A stretch of DNA of 38,116 bases from Bacillota bacterium. GTDB lineage: Bacteria > Bacillota > Clostridia > Lachnospirales > Lachnospiraceae. Position 1 is the first letter of the stretch. The number at the start of each line of letters is the position of its first letter. Of this stretch, positions 8,447 to 16,156 are shown one piece after another. The translations under genes and the position numbers were made by a program. The notes under the pieces were generated by a model that was not told where the DNA came from, did no database searches, and saw only the letters and a program-made list of their open reading frames with translations. Where the stretch lies: assembly GCA_023441145.1 (NCBI GenBank), contig JAEZQN010000376.1, positions 1-38,116 on the forward strand, read 5' to 3'.

Positions 8447-10267
8447 ATGTGTGGAATTATAGGTTTTACTGGTGTTTTAGAGGCTGAAAAGGTGCTTGTA
8501 GAAGGACTCTCTCAATTAGAGTATCGTGGTTATGATAGTGCAGGTATTGCATTTTTTGAAAATGATAGTATTCGTACAATTAAAACAGCTGGCAAAGTAG
8601 CTTGTCTTGCTGACAAAGTAAAGGACTCTAATATAAAAGATGCTAATTGTGGAATTGGCCATACAAGATGGGCAACTCATGGTGGTGTTTCCGATACTAA
8701 CAGCCACCCTCACACCTCTGGCAAGGTCACTTTAATTCATAATGGTATTATTGAAAACTATAAAGAGCTACAACAGGAGTTGGCTGCCAAAGGGAAAAGC
8801 CCAATCTCACAAACGGATACTGAGATTGCAGCTATGGTAATTAATGACTGCTATGACTATGACCCAATTAAAGCTATTCGTAAGGCTGTTACAAAACTAG
8901 ATGGTCAATATGGTTTCTGTATCCTATTTAAAGATCATCCTGGTAAGATTTTCTGTATTCGTAATGGCAGCCCTCTTGTGGCAACCCATACAGAAAAAGG
9001 GTCTATTATTGCTTCTGACATGGTAGCTCTATTACAGTATTCTAAGGATTACTTTGTTCTTCCTGAAAAACATATTGCCATTCTTACAAAAGAGAATATC
9101 ACAGTGCAGGATTTAGAGGGAACCATTGTTGAACCTAAAATGCTTCATGTTGACTGGGATGTAACAGCTGCCATGAAGGGTGGTTATGATTATTTCATGC
9201 TAAAAGAAATTCATGATCAGCCACAGGCTTTACAAAACACCATTTCTCCGAGAATCAAAAATAGTCTTCCTACCTTTGAAGCAGATGGAGTTCCAGATGA
9301 CATTTTTACAAATTGTAACAGAATTATCATTACTGCTTGTGGAACAGCTATGCATGCTGGTATGATTGGACGCACTCTTATTGAGCGTTTTACTAGAGTA
9401 CCAGTTACTGTAGAAATAGCATCTGAGTTCCGTTATAGTAACCCAATTATGGATGAACACACGCTAGTAATTACGATTTCTCAATCTGGAGAAACTGCAG
9501 ATACCCTAGCTGCCATTCGTCTTGCCAAAGAGCATAATGCCAAGACCTTATCCATTGTCAATGTAAAAGGCTCTACTATCGCAAGAGAAAGTGACTATGT
9601 ACTTTATACACACGCTGGTCCAGAAATTGCTGTGGCTAGTACAAAAGCATATAGTGTACAGCTTTCTGTCTTCTATCTCATTGCTTTCCGTTTTGCCTAT
9701 ACCATCGGTAAATTAAGCGAAGAAGACACTAAGAATTATATTGCTGGATTACAACAAGCCGTTGCTTCCATCAATGAAGTGATGGAATATGAAAACGATT
9801 TAGATATGGTGAGTGCCTCCTTAGATACTGCAGAGGACTTATTCTATATAGGCCGCGGTTTAGACTATGCTCTATCCTGTGAAGGCTCCTTAAAGTTAAA
9901 GGAAATCAGCTATATCCATTCCGAGGCATACGCTGCAGGTGAGTTAAAGCATGGTACCATCTCCTTGATTACTGAAAATGTACCTGTAATTGCTTTAGCA
10001 ACACAAAATGACGTCTTCTCTAAGATGATTAGTAACATTAGAGAGGTGCGAGCAAGAGGTGCTAAGGTGATTCTAGTTACCAATGGAGAAATGGAGTTAG
10101 ATGAATCTGTATGCAGTTTCCACATTTCCATTCCTAAGATGGACGATTGCTTCACTCCATTCGCAACTGCTGTAATCATTCAATTTATTGCGTATTACTG
10201 TGCATTGCATCGTGGTTTGAATGTAGATCAACCACGTAACTTAGCAAAAAGCGTAACAGTAGAATAA
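8447..10267 (+). CDS. glmS: Glutamine-fructose-6-phosphate aminotransferase (isomerizing)
   Basis: Makes glucosamine-6-phosphate from fructose-6-phosphate and glutamine, the entry step to UDP-GlcNAc for peptidoglycan. The mature N-terminus must be the catalytic Cys of MCGIIGFTG, which fixes the start at 8447 behind the TAAGGAG site (8431-8437) rather than at the in-frame ATG at 8423. The 606-aa chain has an N-terminal class II glutamine amidotransferase domain (RGYDSAGIA, GHTRWATHG) and two SIS sugar-isomerase domains (residues about 290-600), ending in LAKSVTVE. Its product represses it through the upstream ribozyme. Confidence 0.98.
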   Translation: MCGIIGFTGVLEAEKVLVEGLSQLEYRGYDSAGIAFFENDSIRTIKTAGKVACLADKVKDSNIKDANCGIGHTRWATHGGVSDTNSHPHTSGKVTLIHNGIIENYKELQQELAAKGKSPISQTDTEIAAMVINDCYDYDPIKAIRKAVTKLDGQYGFCILFKDHPGKIFCIRNGSPLVATHTEKGSIIASDMVALLQYSKDYFVLPEKHIAILTKENITVQDLEGTIVEPKMLHVDWDVTAAMKGGYDYFMLKEIHDQPQALQNTISPRIKNSLPTFEADGVPDDIFTNCNRIIITACGTAMHAGMIGRTLIERFTRVPVTVEIASEFRYSNPIMDEHTLVITISQSGETADTLAAIRLAKEHNAKTLSIVNVKGSTIARESDYVLYTHAGPEIAVASTKAYSVQLSVFYLIAFRFAYTIGKLSEEDTKNYIAGLQQAVASINEVMEYENDLDMVSASLDTAEDLFYIGRGLDYALSCEGSLKLKEISYIHSEAYAAGELKHGTISLITENVPVIALATQNDVFSKMISNIREVRARGAKVILVTNGEMELDESVCSFHISIPKMDDCFTPFATAVIIQFIAYYCALHRGLNVDQPRNLAKSVTVE

Positions 10268-10285
10268 AATATAAGTATGTAATTT

Positions 10286-10330
10286 AAAACAGAGTGTTTA
10301 TAACTTTTGAGCTATAAACACTCTGTTTTA
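10286..10330. terminator. Bidirectional terminator between glmS and the GNAT gene
   Basis: A perfect 17-bp stem (10286-10302 with 10313-10329) is bounded by A and T runs, so it can terminate glmS on the plus strand and the convergent marR-GNAT transcript on the minus strand. Confidence 0.88.
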
Positions 10331-10391
10331 AAGGTTTGCTATGTATTTTAGGGTTACAATCCAATGCTCACTATCTCCATAAATATAATAT

Positions 10392-10856
10392 TTATTCTTG
10401 CAGTACTAATTCAAATGCAATATCTGCTCTATCAAACGGAAACTTTTTCTTGTCAACAGGCATTTCTATAAAACCATTTTTTCGGTATAAGTGTAATGCA
10501 TGAACACACTTTCTGTTAGAAACAATAATTATTTTCTCAATCTGTTTCGCTTTCGCATATTCGATACATGCCTTTAAACAAGCACTACCTGCTCCCGTTC
10601 CCGTATACATTCCTTTAGCAGCAAATTTCATAATCTCCCAATCTCCGTCTTCTCTCGGTCCGATCATACAACATGCCATAACATTATCATCGCTATCAAG
10701 AGCAAAAAAGATATTGCCCCCGTTTTCAATGATAGGCACCATATTCTCCAACACTCGTATATCTTCTGGCTCTAGTTCAAACATTTCCGAGATCCAAAGC
10801 AAATTCATTTCAATAAAATCGTTTTTATACTTTTCATTATAGGGGACTATTCTCAT
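10392..10856 (-). CDS. GNAT family N-acetyltransferase
   Basis: A 154-aa acetyl-CoA-dependent acyltransferase of the GNAT fold. The acetyl-CoA-binding motif A is visible as KGMYTGTGAGSACLKACIEYA near residues 86-105, followed by a beta strand (IIIVSN) and the C-terminal 'HLYRKNGF' turn typical of the family. The substrate cannot be told from sequence. It starts 4 nt after the MarR-type gene, with a GGAGG ribosome site inside the end of that gene, so the two are co-transcribed and probably coupled. MarR-GNAT fusions are known, and here the two halves are separate genes. Confidence 0.88.
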   Translation of the reverse strand: MRIVPYNEKYKNDFIEMNLLWISEMFELEPEDIRVLENMVPIIENGGNIFFALDSDDNVMACCMIGPREDGDWEIMKFAAKGMYTGTGAGSACLKACIEYAKAKQIEKIIIVSNRKCVHALHLYRKNGFIEMPVDKKKFPFDRADIAFELVLQE

Positions 10857-10860
10857 TTCT

Positions 10861-11286
10861 TTATACCTCCAAAACTTCGGTAATTGTATCTAATGCAGAT
10901 ATAAGCCGTTGACAATCATCAGCAGTTAATCTTTGTATTTTCTTGCCTATCTGTTCATTAGATTTGTTTATAAAATCCTTTACTCTATCTGAGCCTTTAT
11001 CGGTCAAATGTAGTTCGTAGGCTCTGCAATCAATTTTAGATGTAGTTCGATACAGATAACCTTTCTTTTCGTGGTTATGGATAACACGGCTTAAATAACT
11101 CTTATCAATTTTCATTGTTTTTGCAACTGCTGTAGCCGTACATCCGTCATTCGTGAAAATTTCAAACAAAACTCTTGCTTCGGTAGCAGAGTATTCTGAT
11201 CCAAGATACTTATTACCTAGTAAATCAAATTCAGGCAAGTAAAAGCGATTAAATCTCCTTATTCTGTTGATGGTCTTTTCTTTCAT
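10861..11286 (-). CDS. MarR family transcriptional regulator
   Basis: A 141-aa winged-helix regulator. The helix-turn-helix lies around residues 44-75 (TATAVAKTMKIDKSYLSRVI), followed by the wing 'KKGYLYRTTSKIDCRAYEL', which has the usual MarR D-x-R feature. The frame could start at 11301, but the ATG at 11286 has the better ribosome site (GAGGTG, 6 nt). It has its own promoter at 11322-11350 and is first in a two-gene operon with a GNAT acetyltransferase. Autoregulation is likely by analogy: imperfect half-sites ACTAATTA and TAAGTAGT flank the -10 region. Confidence 0.88.
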   Translation of the reverse strand: MKEKTINRIRRFNRFYLPEFDLLGNKYLGSEYSATEARVLFEIFTNDGCTATAVAKTMKIDKSYLSRVIHNHEKKGYLYRTTSKIDCRAYELHLTDKGSDRVKDFINKSNEQIGKKIQRLTADDCQRLISALDTITEVLEV

Positions 11287-11321
11287 ACAATCACCTCGCA
11301 TAGTATTCCTATCTACTACTT

Positions 11322-11350
11322 ATATTAGGGTAATTAGTGGCTTTTGTCAA
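11322..11350 (-). promoter_or_regulatory. Promoter of the marR-GNAT operon
   Basis: On the minus strand a perfect TTGACA (11345-11350) is followed after 17 nt by TAATAT (11322-11327). The -35 box lies only 2 nt from a 22-bp inverted repeat. Confidence 0.75.
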
Positions 11351-11352
11351 CT

Positions 11353-11410
11353 ATATTGTAGCAAAATCAGCAGGAAGTACATAATCTCCCTGCTGATTTT
11401 GCTACAATAT
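11353..11410. repeat. Perfect 22-bp inverted repeat
   Basis: Arms at 11353-11374 and 11389-11410 are exact complements around a 14-nt loop. It sits between the end of maf and the marR promoter. It could end the asnA-maf transcript, but no T run follows on either strand, so a canonical intrinsic terminator is doubtful. A repeated palindromic element or a bound site are alternatives. Confidence 0.8.
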
Positions 11411-11415
11411 AAATA

Positions 11416-11463
11416 TTAATATGCTCTGAGTACTGGTTTAATAACAACTACCTTATTAGGCAT
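11416..11463 (-). other. In-frame extension / 15-codon mini-ORF after maf
   Basis: After the maf TAA the same frame stays open for 22 further codons (SERHRLV then MPNKVVVIKPVLRAY) to a TAA at 11416. The inner ATG is at 11461-11463. No clear ribosome site precedes it, and a small hairpin GTCACC/GGTGAT overlaps its start. Possibly an eroded maf C-terminus, a readthrough tail or chance. Confidence 0.2.
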
Positions 11464-11484
11464 CACCAAACGGTGACGCTCGCT

Positions 11485-12093
11485 TTACATACTCTGAGTC
11501 AGTAGATTTATATCTTGCTCCTTTAGAATCTGAAGAAATCTTGCTACTGGAAAACCTACCACATTGTAGTAGTCTCCTTGTATTCCTTTAATATAAGCGC
11601 CAAACCTTCCTTGGATGCCGTAGGCTCCTGCTTTATCCGCATATTCTCCACAAGACAGGTAGTGCTCTATCTCATCCTCTGACATTGGGAATACCTCTAC
11701 CTTTGTCTCTTCATAAAATGAAAGTATATGCTTATCTTCACCCTTAAGTATTACTATGGATACTCCAGTAAACACACTATGGACACTTCCCTGCAACGAA
11801 GAAAGCATCTGCCTTGCATTATTTATATCCTTTGGTTTTCCAAGTATAGAATCATTAATAGCAACCACGGTGTCCGCACCAATAATAATTGCAGTACCTT
11901 CCATATTGGATTTATCAAAGTGATTAGCTACATCCTCTGCCTTTTGCAGGGATAACTCTTGTACTACTTCAGCAGGTTTCGTCTTAGTAATCACTTCCTC
12001 CACAGAACTTTTTAAAACTGTAAATGTGACACCTACCTGCTCTAGTATTTCTCTACGTCTCGGTGAATTAGAGGCTAATATAACCTGATACAT
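11485..12093 (-). CDS. maf: Maf family nucleoside triphosphate pyrophosphatase
   Basis: A 202-aa Maf/YhdE protein. These enzymes hydrolyse dTTP/UTP or modified nucleotides to monophosphates and are linked to septum control in Bacillus. The diagnostic N-terminal ASNSPRRREIL, the central IIGADTVV, and the GKPKD and SVHSVFTG segments are all present. It is the third gene of asnA - histidine phosphatase - maf, starting 12 nt after the phosphatase stop. The frame remains open for 22 codons past its stop codon, which is noted separately. Confidence 0.94.
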   Translation of the reverse strand: MYQVILASNSPRRREILEQVGVTFTVLKSSVEEVITKTKPAEVVQELSLQKAEDVANHFDKSNMEGTAIIIGADTVVAINDSILGKPKDINNARQMLSSLQGSVHSVFTGVSIVILKGEDKHILSFYEETKVEVFPMSEDEIEHYLSCGEYADKAGAYGIQGRFGAYIKGIQGDYYNVVGFPVARFLQILKEQDINLLTQSM

Positions 12094-12105
12094 ATATAAT
12101 CCTTC

Positions 12106-12759
12106 CTACTGCCAGCCTTTTCTTAGTAAATGTGGACAGTTTTCAATATGAGCATAATCGTTTACCCTCTCCACATAGAAACGCTTTTTCTCTTCTCTGT
12201 AATATAGTTCAGTAATACTACAGTTTTCGAGATTCTTACAGAATAAAAGCTTTTTTGCCTGATCCATCCCAAGAATCCCTGTTAGCAAAGAACGAATCAC
12301 CCCACCGTGAGTCACTACAGCCACTTTATCGTGACCGCTAGTTACTATCTCCTGCATAATTCTTATAGAACGCTCAAAGACCTGCTGTCCACATTCTCCT
12401 TCAGGAAAACATAAGTCTTTCGTTAGTTCATCTCGTTTCTCCATGAATTCCTTGAACAATACAGGAATATCTCTGTTCTCATTTCCCTCTAAGGATCCAA
12501 AATCGATTTCACGAAGGTCCCTTCTAATCTCAATTGGCTGCTCCTTCGGAAATTGATTCCTCTTTACAAGCTCTTGTTTTATATGCTCAGCTGTTTCCTT
12601 GGCCCTTATAAGGGTACTTGCATAAATAGCATCTATCCCATACTTTGCAATACGCTCTGCTACCATCACTGCCTGTTCTCTTCCCTCTTTAGACAGAGCT
12701 ACATCTACATTACATAAAGTAGAATTTTGTCTTCCGTGCCTAATTAAATATATTCGCAT
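12106..12759 (-). CDS. Histidine phosphatase family protein
   Basis: A 217-aa branch-1 histidine phosphatase (phosphoglycerate-mutase-like fold). The phosphohistidine motif is LIRHGRQN (H8), with the second catalytic histidine in VVTHGGVIRS near residue 151 and the acid residue in REIDFGSLEG. The substrate is unclear; annotated relatives include CobC-like and broad phosphomonoesterases. It lies between asnA and maf with short gaps (24 and 12 nt), so it is co-transcribed with them. A role in nucleotide or metabolite clean-up with Maf is inference from context only. Confidence 0.9.
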   Translation of the reverse strand: MRIYLIRHGRQNSTLCNVDVALSKEGREQAVMVAERIAKYGIDAIYASTLIRAKETAEHIKQELVKRNQFPKEQPIEIRRDLREIDFGSLEGNENRDIPVLFKEFMEKRDELTKDLCFPEGECGQQVFERSIRIMQEIVTSGHDKVAVVTHGGVIRSLLTGILGMDQAKKLLFCKNLENCSITELYYREEKKRFYVERVNDYAHIENCPHLLRKGWQ

Positions 12760-12783
12760 TACTTACCCCTTTTAATCAATTAC

Positions 12784-13794
12784 TTATAGTAGAGGTATGT
12801 TTTTCTTCTCAGTCTCTTCCATAATAGCCTCTGGCCAAATAGATGCTTGAACCTCTCCAATATGAGCTTTTCTCAAGAAAAACATACAGATTCTAGACTG
12901 TCCAATTCCCCCACCAATGGTATAAGGTAATTCCTTGTCTACAATTGCCTTCTGGAATGGCATAGAAAGACGATCCATACAACCTGCAACCTCAAGCTGT
13001 GTTAATAAAGAATCTTCATCTACACGAATTCCCATAGAGGATAACTCCAGCGCTATATCTAATACTGGATAATAAACAATAATATCCCCATTTAATGTCC
13101 AATCATCATAATCTGGTGCTCTACCATCATGCTTCTCACCAGATGCCATAGCTCCACCAATCTGCATAATAAAGACTGCACCCTTCAGTTTTGCCACCTT
13201 ACATTCTCTCTCTTTTGGAGATAAGGTTGGATAAGTATCTTCTAATTCCTGAGTGGTAACAAAGGAAATCTCCTCTGGTAAAATTGGAGTTATGTAATCA
13301 TATTTCTCAGAGACATATTTCTCTGTGTTCTTTAATGCCATGTATACTTTTCTTACTATATTCTGTAACGTCTCCATGTTACGTTCTTCTTTATCGATAA
13401 CCTTTTCCCAATCCCACTGGTCCACAAAAATAGAATGAATGTTATCTGTGTCTTCATCGCGACGAATAGCATTCATATCTGTGTATAGGCCTTCTCCATT
13501 ATGAAATCCATATCTCTTTAATGCTTGACGTTTCCATTTTGCTAAGGAATGTACAATCTCTACTTTGGCATCGTTCTGTTCTTTAATACCAAAAGCAACA
13601 GGGCGCTCTACACCATTTAAATTATCATTAAGTCCTGATTCAGGTCTTACAAACAAAGGTGCTGACACACGAGTCAGATTCAGCTGTTTTGCAAGTTCTC
13701 GTTCAAAAAAATCTTTTACCTCTTTTATGGCTACTTCTGTCTCTCTTATATCAAGAGCGGCCTTATAACCCTCTGGAATAAATAGTCCGTTCAT
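12784..13794 (-). CDS. asnA: Aspartate-ammonia ligase (asparagine synthetase A)
   Basis: Ammonia-dependent, ATP-driven synthesis of asparagine from aspartate, related to class II aminoacyl-tRNA synthetases. The 336-aa length is normal. Family segments include FVDQWDWEK, QIGGAMASGEKHDGR and the C-terminal class II motif GGGIGQSRICMFFL. The frame is open to 13911, but the ATG at 13794 has an AAAGGAG ribosome site and gives the usual N-terminus (MNGLFIPEGYKAALD). It is the first gene of a three-gene operon, with a promoter at 13835-13864 and a divergent amidase gene beyond. Confidence 0.96.
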   Translation of the reverse strand: MNGLFIPEGYKAALDIRETEVAIKEVKDFFERELAKQLNLTRVSAPLFVRPESGLNDNLNGVERPVAFGIKEQNDAKVEIVHSLAKWKRQALKRYGFHNGEGLYTDMNAIRRDEDTDNIHSIFVDQWDWEKVIDKEERNMETLQNIVRKVYMALKNTEKYVSEKYDYITPILPEEISFVTTQELEDTYPTLSPKERECKVAKLKGAVFIMQIGGAMASGEKHDGRAPDYDDWTLNGDIIVYYPVLDIALELSSMGIRVDEDSLLTQLEVAGCMDRLSMPFQKAIVDKELPYTIGGGIGQSRICMFFLRKAHIGEVQASIWPEAIMEETEKKNIPLL

Positions 13795-13834
13795 AAGCGT
13801 CTCCTTTAATCTGTTCATTCTAAATAACTTATTC

Positions 13835-13864
13835 ATTTTATCACATATGATATAATTTTGTAAA
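13835..13864 (-). promoter_or_regulatory. Candidate asnA promoter
   Basis: On the minus strand TTTACA (13859-13864), an 18-nt spacer and TAAAAT (13835-13840). The start would be about 34 nt before the asnA ATG. It is reasonable but not unique in this AT-rich stretch. Confidence 0.5.
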
Positions 13865-13944
13865 TTATGTTTTTGTATAGTAGCAAAGTACACATCCTCT
13901 TTTATTATCATATTATATAGTATGAGCAGAAAGGAAGTGATCTA

Positions 13945-14520
13945 TTGGCATATAAAATTTTTGTGGATCAGGGCCACAATCCAACGGGATACCACAATGC
14001 AGGAGCTACAGGCTTTGGGCTACATGAAGAGGACATAACATACCAGGTAGGGGCCTATTTGGCAGATATATTAGATTCTGATGACCGTTTCGAGGTAAGA
14101 ACCTCAAGGCCTACCCCTACGACTGTGCTTGGTACAAATAACGCCACTAGTTTAAGAGCTAGGGTAGATGCAGCTAACAGCTGGCCTGCAGATTATTTTA
14201 TTAGCATTCATGTCAACTCTAATAACAACCCTAATATAAATGGAAGTGAGGTTTATATCTATAGAACTGGTACAAGAGCAGAGCAACTGGCTACTGCAAT
14301 ACTCAATGAGATTGTACGTCGAGTAGGTACAAAGAATAATGGTGTTCGTACTAATCCTGCACTATATGTACTTCGTAGGACTAACATGCCTGCAGTACTA
14401 GTAGAACTAGCCTATATTAGCAATGAAAATGACGTGGAAAAGCTTGAAAATGACCAGTATCAGTTTGCTTATGGAATCTATGTTGGTCTACTAAATTATC
14501 TAGGTTTACCACAATTATAA
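13945..14520 (+). CDS. N-acetylmuramoyl-L-alanine amidase (Amidase_3)
   Basis: Zinc amidase that cuts the bond between muramic acid and the stem peptide. The catalytic set is visible: H11 in DQGHNPTG, E29 in GLHEEDITY, H89 in SIHVNS and the glutamate E154 in VLVELAYISN. The 191-aa chain is only the catalytic domain, with no signal peptide, membrane anchor or wall-binding repeats. The start is TTG at 13945, after an AAGGAAG site; no nearby ATG aligns better. Without a signal it resembles phage-type or mother-cell amidases, which need lysis or another route to reach the wall. Confidence 0.92.
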   Translation: MAYKIFVDQGHNPTGYHNAGATGFGLHEEDITYQVGAYLADILDSDDRFEVRTSRPTPTTVLGTNNATSLRARVDAANSWPADYFISIHVNSNNNPNINGSEVYIYRTGTRAEQLATAILNEIVRRVGTKNNGVRTNPALYVLRRTNMPAVLVELAYISNENDVEKLENDQYQFAYGIYVGLLNYLGLPQL

Positions 14521-14566
14521 TACTGTTTTATTCATGCCCAATGAGATAAGAATTTGCATTGTACTC

Positions 14567-14595
14567 TTGACTTGTGAGGGCTAACATGCTACTAT
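14567..14595 (+). promoter_or_regulatory. Candidate promoter of the cold-shock gene leader
   Basis: TTGACT (14567-14572), a 17-nt spacer and TACTAT (14590-14595). The transcript would start near 14602, giving a leader of about 190 nt before the csp ATG, as is common for cold-shock genes. I found no better promoter closer to the gene. Confidence 0.45.
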
Positions 14596-14627
14596 ATTTG
14601 TGTAATTTAAAGTATAGATTAGATGTT

Positions 14628-14682
14628 CACATACCTTTGTAAATTGCTTTTCTATTTAATTTACAGGGTATGTGATTTTTTA
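14628..14682 (+). terminator. Terminator-like hairpin between amidase and csp
   Basis: CACATACC and GTAAAT at 14628-14644 pair with ATTTAC and GGGTATGTG at 14659-14674, with one interruption, followed by ATTTTTTAT. It could end the amidase mRNA, or it could act as an attenuator if csp transcription starts upstream at about 14602. Confidence 0.75.
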
Positions 14683-14714
14683 TCCTGCATTGTATGATAC
14701 ATACATACTAGTCA

Positions 14715-14746
14715 CGATAAACCCCTATTGTTAACCGACGAAAGGG
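14715..14746 (+). other. Hairpin in the csp leader
   Basis: A CCCCT ... AGGGG pairing around an ATTGTTAACCGACGA-type loop lies about 50 nt before the csp start. It may be part of a temperature-dependent leader structure. This is inferred from the pairing and from known csp leaders. Confidence 0.35.
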
Positions 14747-14793
14747 GACTATCCATCTAACATATTATTTTTATTTTCAAGGAGGTATCTTAC

Positions 14794-14997
14794 ATGAACA
14801 AAGGTACAGTTAAATGGTTTAATGGAGAAAAAGGATTCGGTTTTATTACTGATGAAGCAACTGGGAAAGATGTATTCGTACACTTCTCTGGCATCATTGC
14901 TGAAGGCTTTAAGACTTTAGAAGAAGGTCAAAACGTAACATTTGATACTACTGAAACAGAACGTGGCTTACAGGCTATTAATGTTACTGTTGCTTAA
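14794..14997 (+). CDS. csp: Cold-shock protein (CspA/CspB family)
   Basis: A 67-aa single cold-shock domain that binds single-stranded RNA/DNA as an RNA chaperone. It has the standard GTVKWFN start, RNP1 (KGFGFI) and RNP2 (VFVHF), and an acidic C-terminal half. The length is exact for the family. A strong AAGGAGG site lies 8 nt before the ATG. It has a long leader with hairpins, and its own strong terminator follows. Several csp paralogues usually exist per genome, so a more specific symbol is not assigned. Confidence 0.97.
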   Translation: MNKGTVKWFNGEKGFGFITDEATGKDVFVHFSGIIAEGFKTLEEGQNVTFDTTETERGLQAINVTVA

Positions 14998-15075
14998 TCT
15001 TTTTATATAAATAGATATAGCAAGGATTAATTATTATCAACGTTACAACAAAGAGTTTTACAAATAGAGCTCTTT

Positions 15076-15116
15076 AACTGCGGTGGGTCGCTTATGTGTC
15101 CCACCGCAGTTTTATT
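15076..15116 (+). terminator. Terminator of csp
   Basis: A perfect 12-bp GC-rich stem (AACTGCGGTGGG at 15076-15087 with its complement at 15100-15111) is followed by TTTATTAT, about 80 nt after the csp stop. Confidence 0.92.
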
Positions 15117-15180
15117 ATGGGCTTTCTTTCTTTAGATAGCTTTTTTTGTTACCTAGGTATTAGCTTTAATTTTAGGTAGT

Positions 15181-15217
15181 AAAAATGCCACCCTTCTCAT
15201 TATGAAAATGGTGGCAT
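15181..15217 (-). terminator. Terminator of the DUF5685/J-domain operon
   Basis: On the minus strand ATGCCACC at 15210-15217 pairs with GGTGGCAT at 15185-15192, followed by a run of T before 15181. It ends the leftward transcript after the LURP-one-like gene. Confidence 0.88.
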
Positions 15218-15232
15218 AATCCTATCTTAGAT

Positions 15233-15712
15233 TTAATTTTTATCGTTATGTAAGCAATTGTCAATAGCAATGACTAAAGCAGCGAAAAAGGCACAGTCTT
15301 CATTATCAGCAATGTTCATTTCATAGGTATCTGACCAGGATAAGAACTTCTTAGCCACTCCACCTACTAAAAAACCATTTCGATAAATATTAAAGCTCCT
15401 TGCCCATAGATCCCCTTCAATGGTGTAGTTCCCATAAGCACTTTGTATATTTAGTTTAGAACGAAAAAACTTTAATTCCTGTTGTATCTCTGCACAAAGT
15501 TGTTGCCCACTGTAAATCTCATATCTTGCACAAAATAAGGTTATTCTTCTTCGAATGAAAAACAACTCCTGACCTTGAAGATTATAGAGATGAATCTTAT
15601 CACCAATGGTAAATACTTCACTTTTTACATTAAAATACACATTACCATACTCATCATACACATCGTACTTATCACCAATACTAAAGACCTTTTGCTTAAT
15701 ATATAGCCTCAA
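15233..15712 (-). CDS. LURP-one-related / YxjI family protein
   Basis: A 159-aa protein built of repeated short strands: two nearly duplicate units near the N-terminus (SIGDKYDVYDEYGNVYFNV, then TIGDKIHLYNLQGQELFFI), then 'SWSDTYEMNIADNEDCAFFAALVIAID'. This is the tubby-like LURP-one-related pattern, whose members have a 12-stranded barrel around a helix; the biochemical role of bacterial members is unknown. It is the last gene of a five-gene minus-strand cluster, 15 nt after a zinc-ribbon gene, and is followed by a terminator. Family assignment is by pattern, not alignment. Confidence 0.8.
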   Translation of the reverse strand: MRLYIKQKVFSIGDKYDVYDEYGNVYFNVKSEVFTIGDKIHLYNLQGQELFFIRRRITLFCARYEIYSGQQLCAEIQQELKFFRSKLNIQSAYGNYTIEGDLWARSFNIYRNGFLVGGVAKKFLSWSDTYEMNIADNEDCAFFAALVIAIDNCLHNDKN

Positions 15713-15727
15713 ATCGTATCCCCCTAA

Positions 15728-16135
15728 TTATTCGTTGTCTATATCGACATCTTCTTCTGAGATTTCAACATCAACTACCTTCTTATGAAGTTTGATGCCA
15801 CACTTATTACAGAATTCGCTATCATCAGGAAGAGTGGCTCCACAGTCTGGACATACACATACTTTACGTAATGTATTTAACTGCTCATATAGTTCTTTTA
15901 GTTTAGCATTAGCCTCTCCTATTACTTCAAATTCTATCTCATAGCCGTACTCACCTTGATCCACATGTTCCTTATAATATGCCTCTCCAATTCTCTCATA
16001 AGCCTTACGAAGCAATCTCTTCTGTTCGTTGATATTCACTTTTACAGTATTCACATCTACAATATCTTTTGCCTTTTTTGCAATATCTTTTCCAGTAGTA
16101 GTTATTGTTTCGCCTATCTTGTTAAAAATATCCAT
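15728..16135 (-). CDS. Zinc-ribbon domain protein
   Basis: A 135-aa protein. The N-terminal half is helical and charged, with a probable coiled coil across residues 25-85 (INEQKRLLRKAYERIGEAYY...KLKELYEQLNTL). A classical double CxxC zinc ribbon follows (CPDCGATLPDDSEFCNKCG), then a short acidic tail (EISEEDVDIDNE). It has no transmembrane segment. A TTG at 16141 could extend it by two residues, but ATG at 16135 sits 7 nt after AAGGAGG. Its place in a cluster with a J-domain protein and DUF5685 suggests a role in protein or envelope assembly, but no function is known to me. Confidence 0.82.
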   Translation of the reverse strand: MDIFNKIGETITTTGKDIAKKAKDIVDVNTVKVNINEQKRLLRKAYERIGEAYYKEHVDQGEYGYEIEFEVIGEANAKLKELYEQLNTLRKVCVCPDCGATLPDDSEFCNKCGIKLHKKVVDVEISEEDVDIDNE

Positions 16136-16156
16136 AACCAAACCTCCTTATACTAT

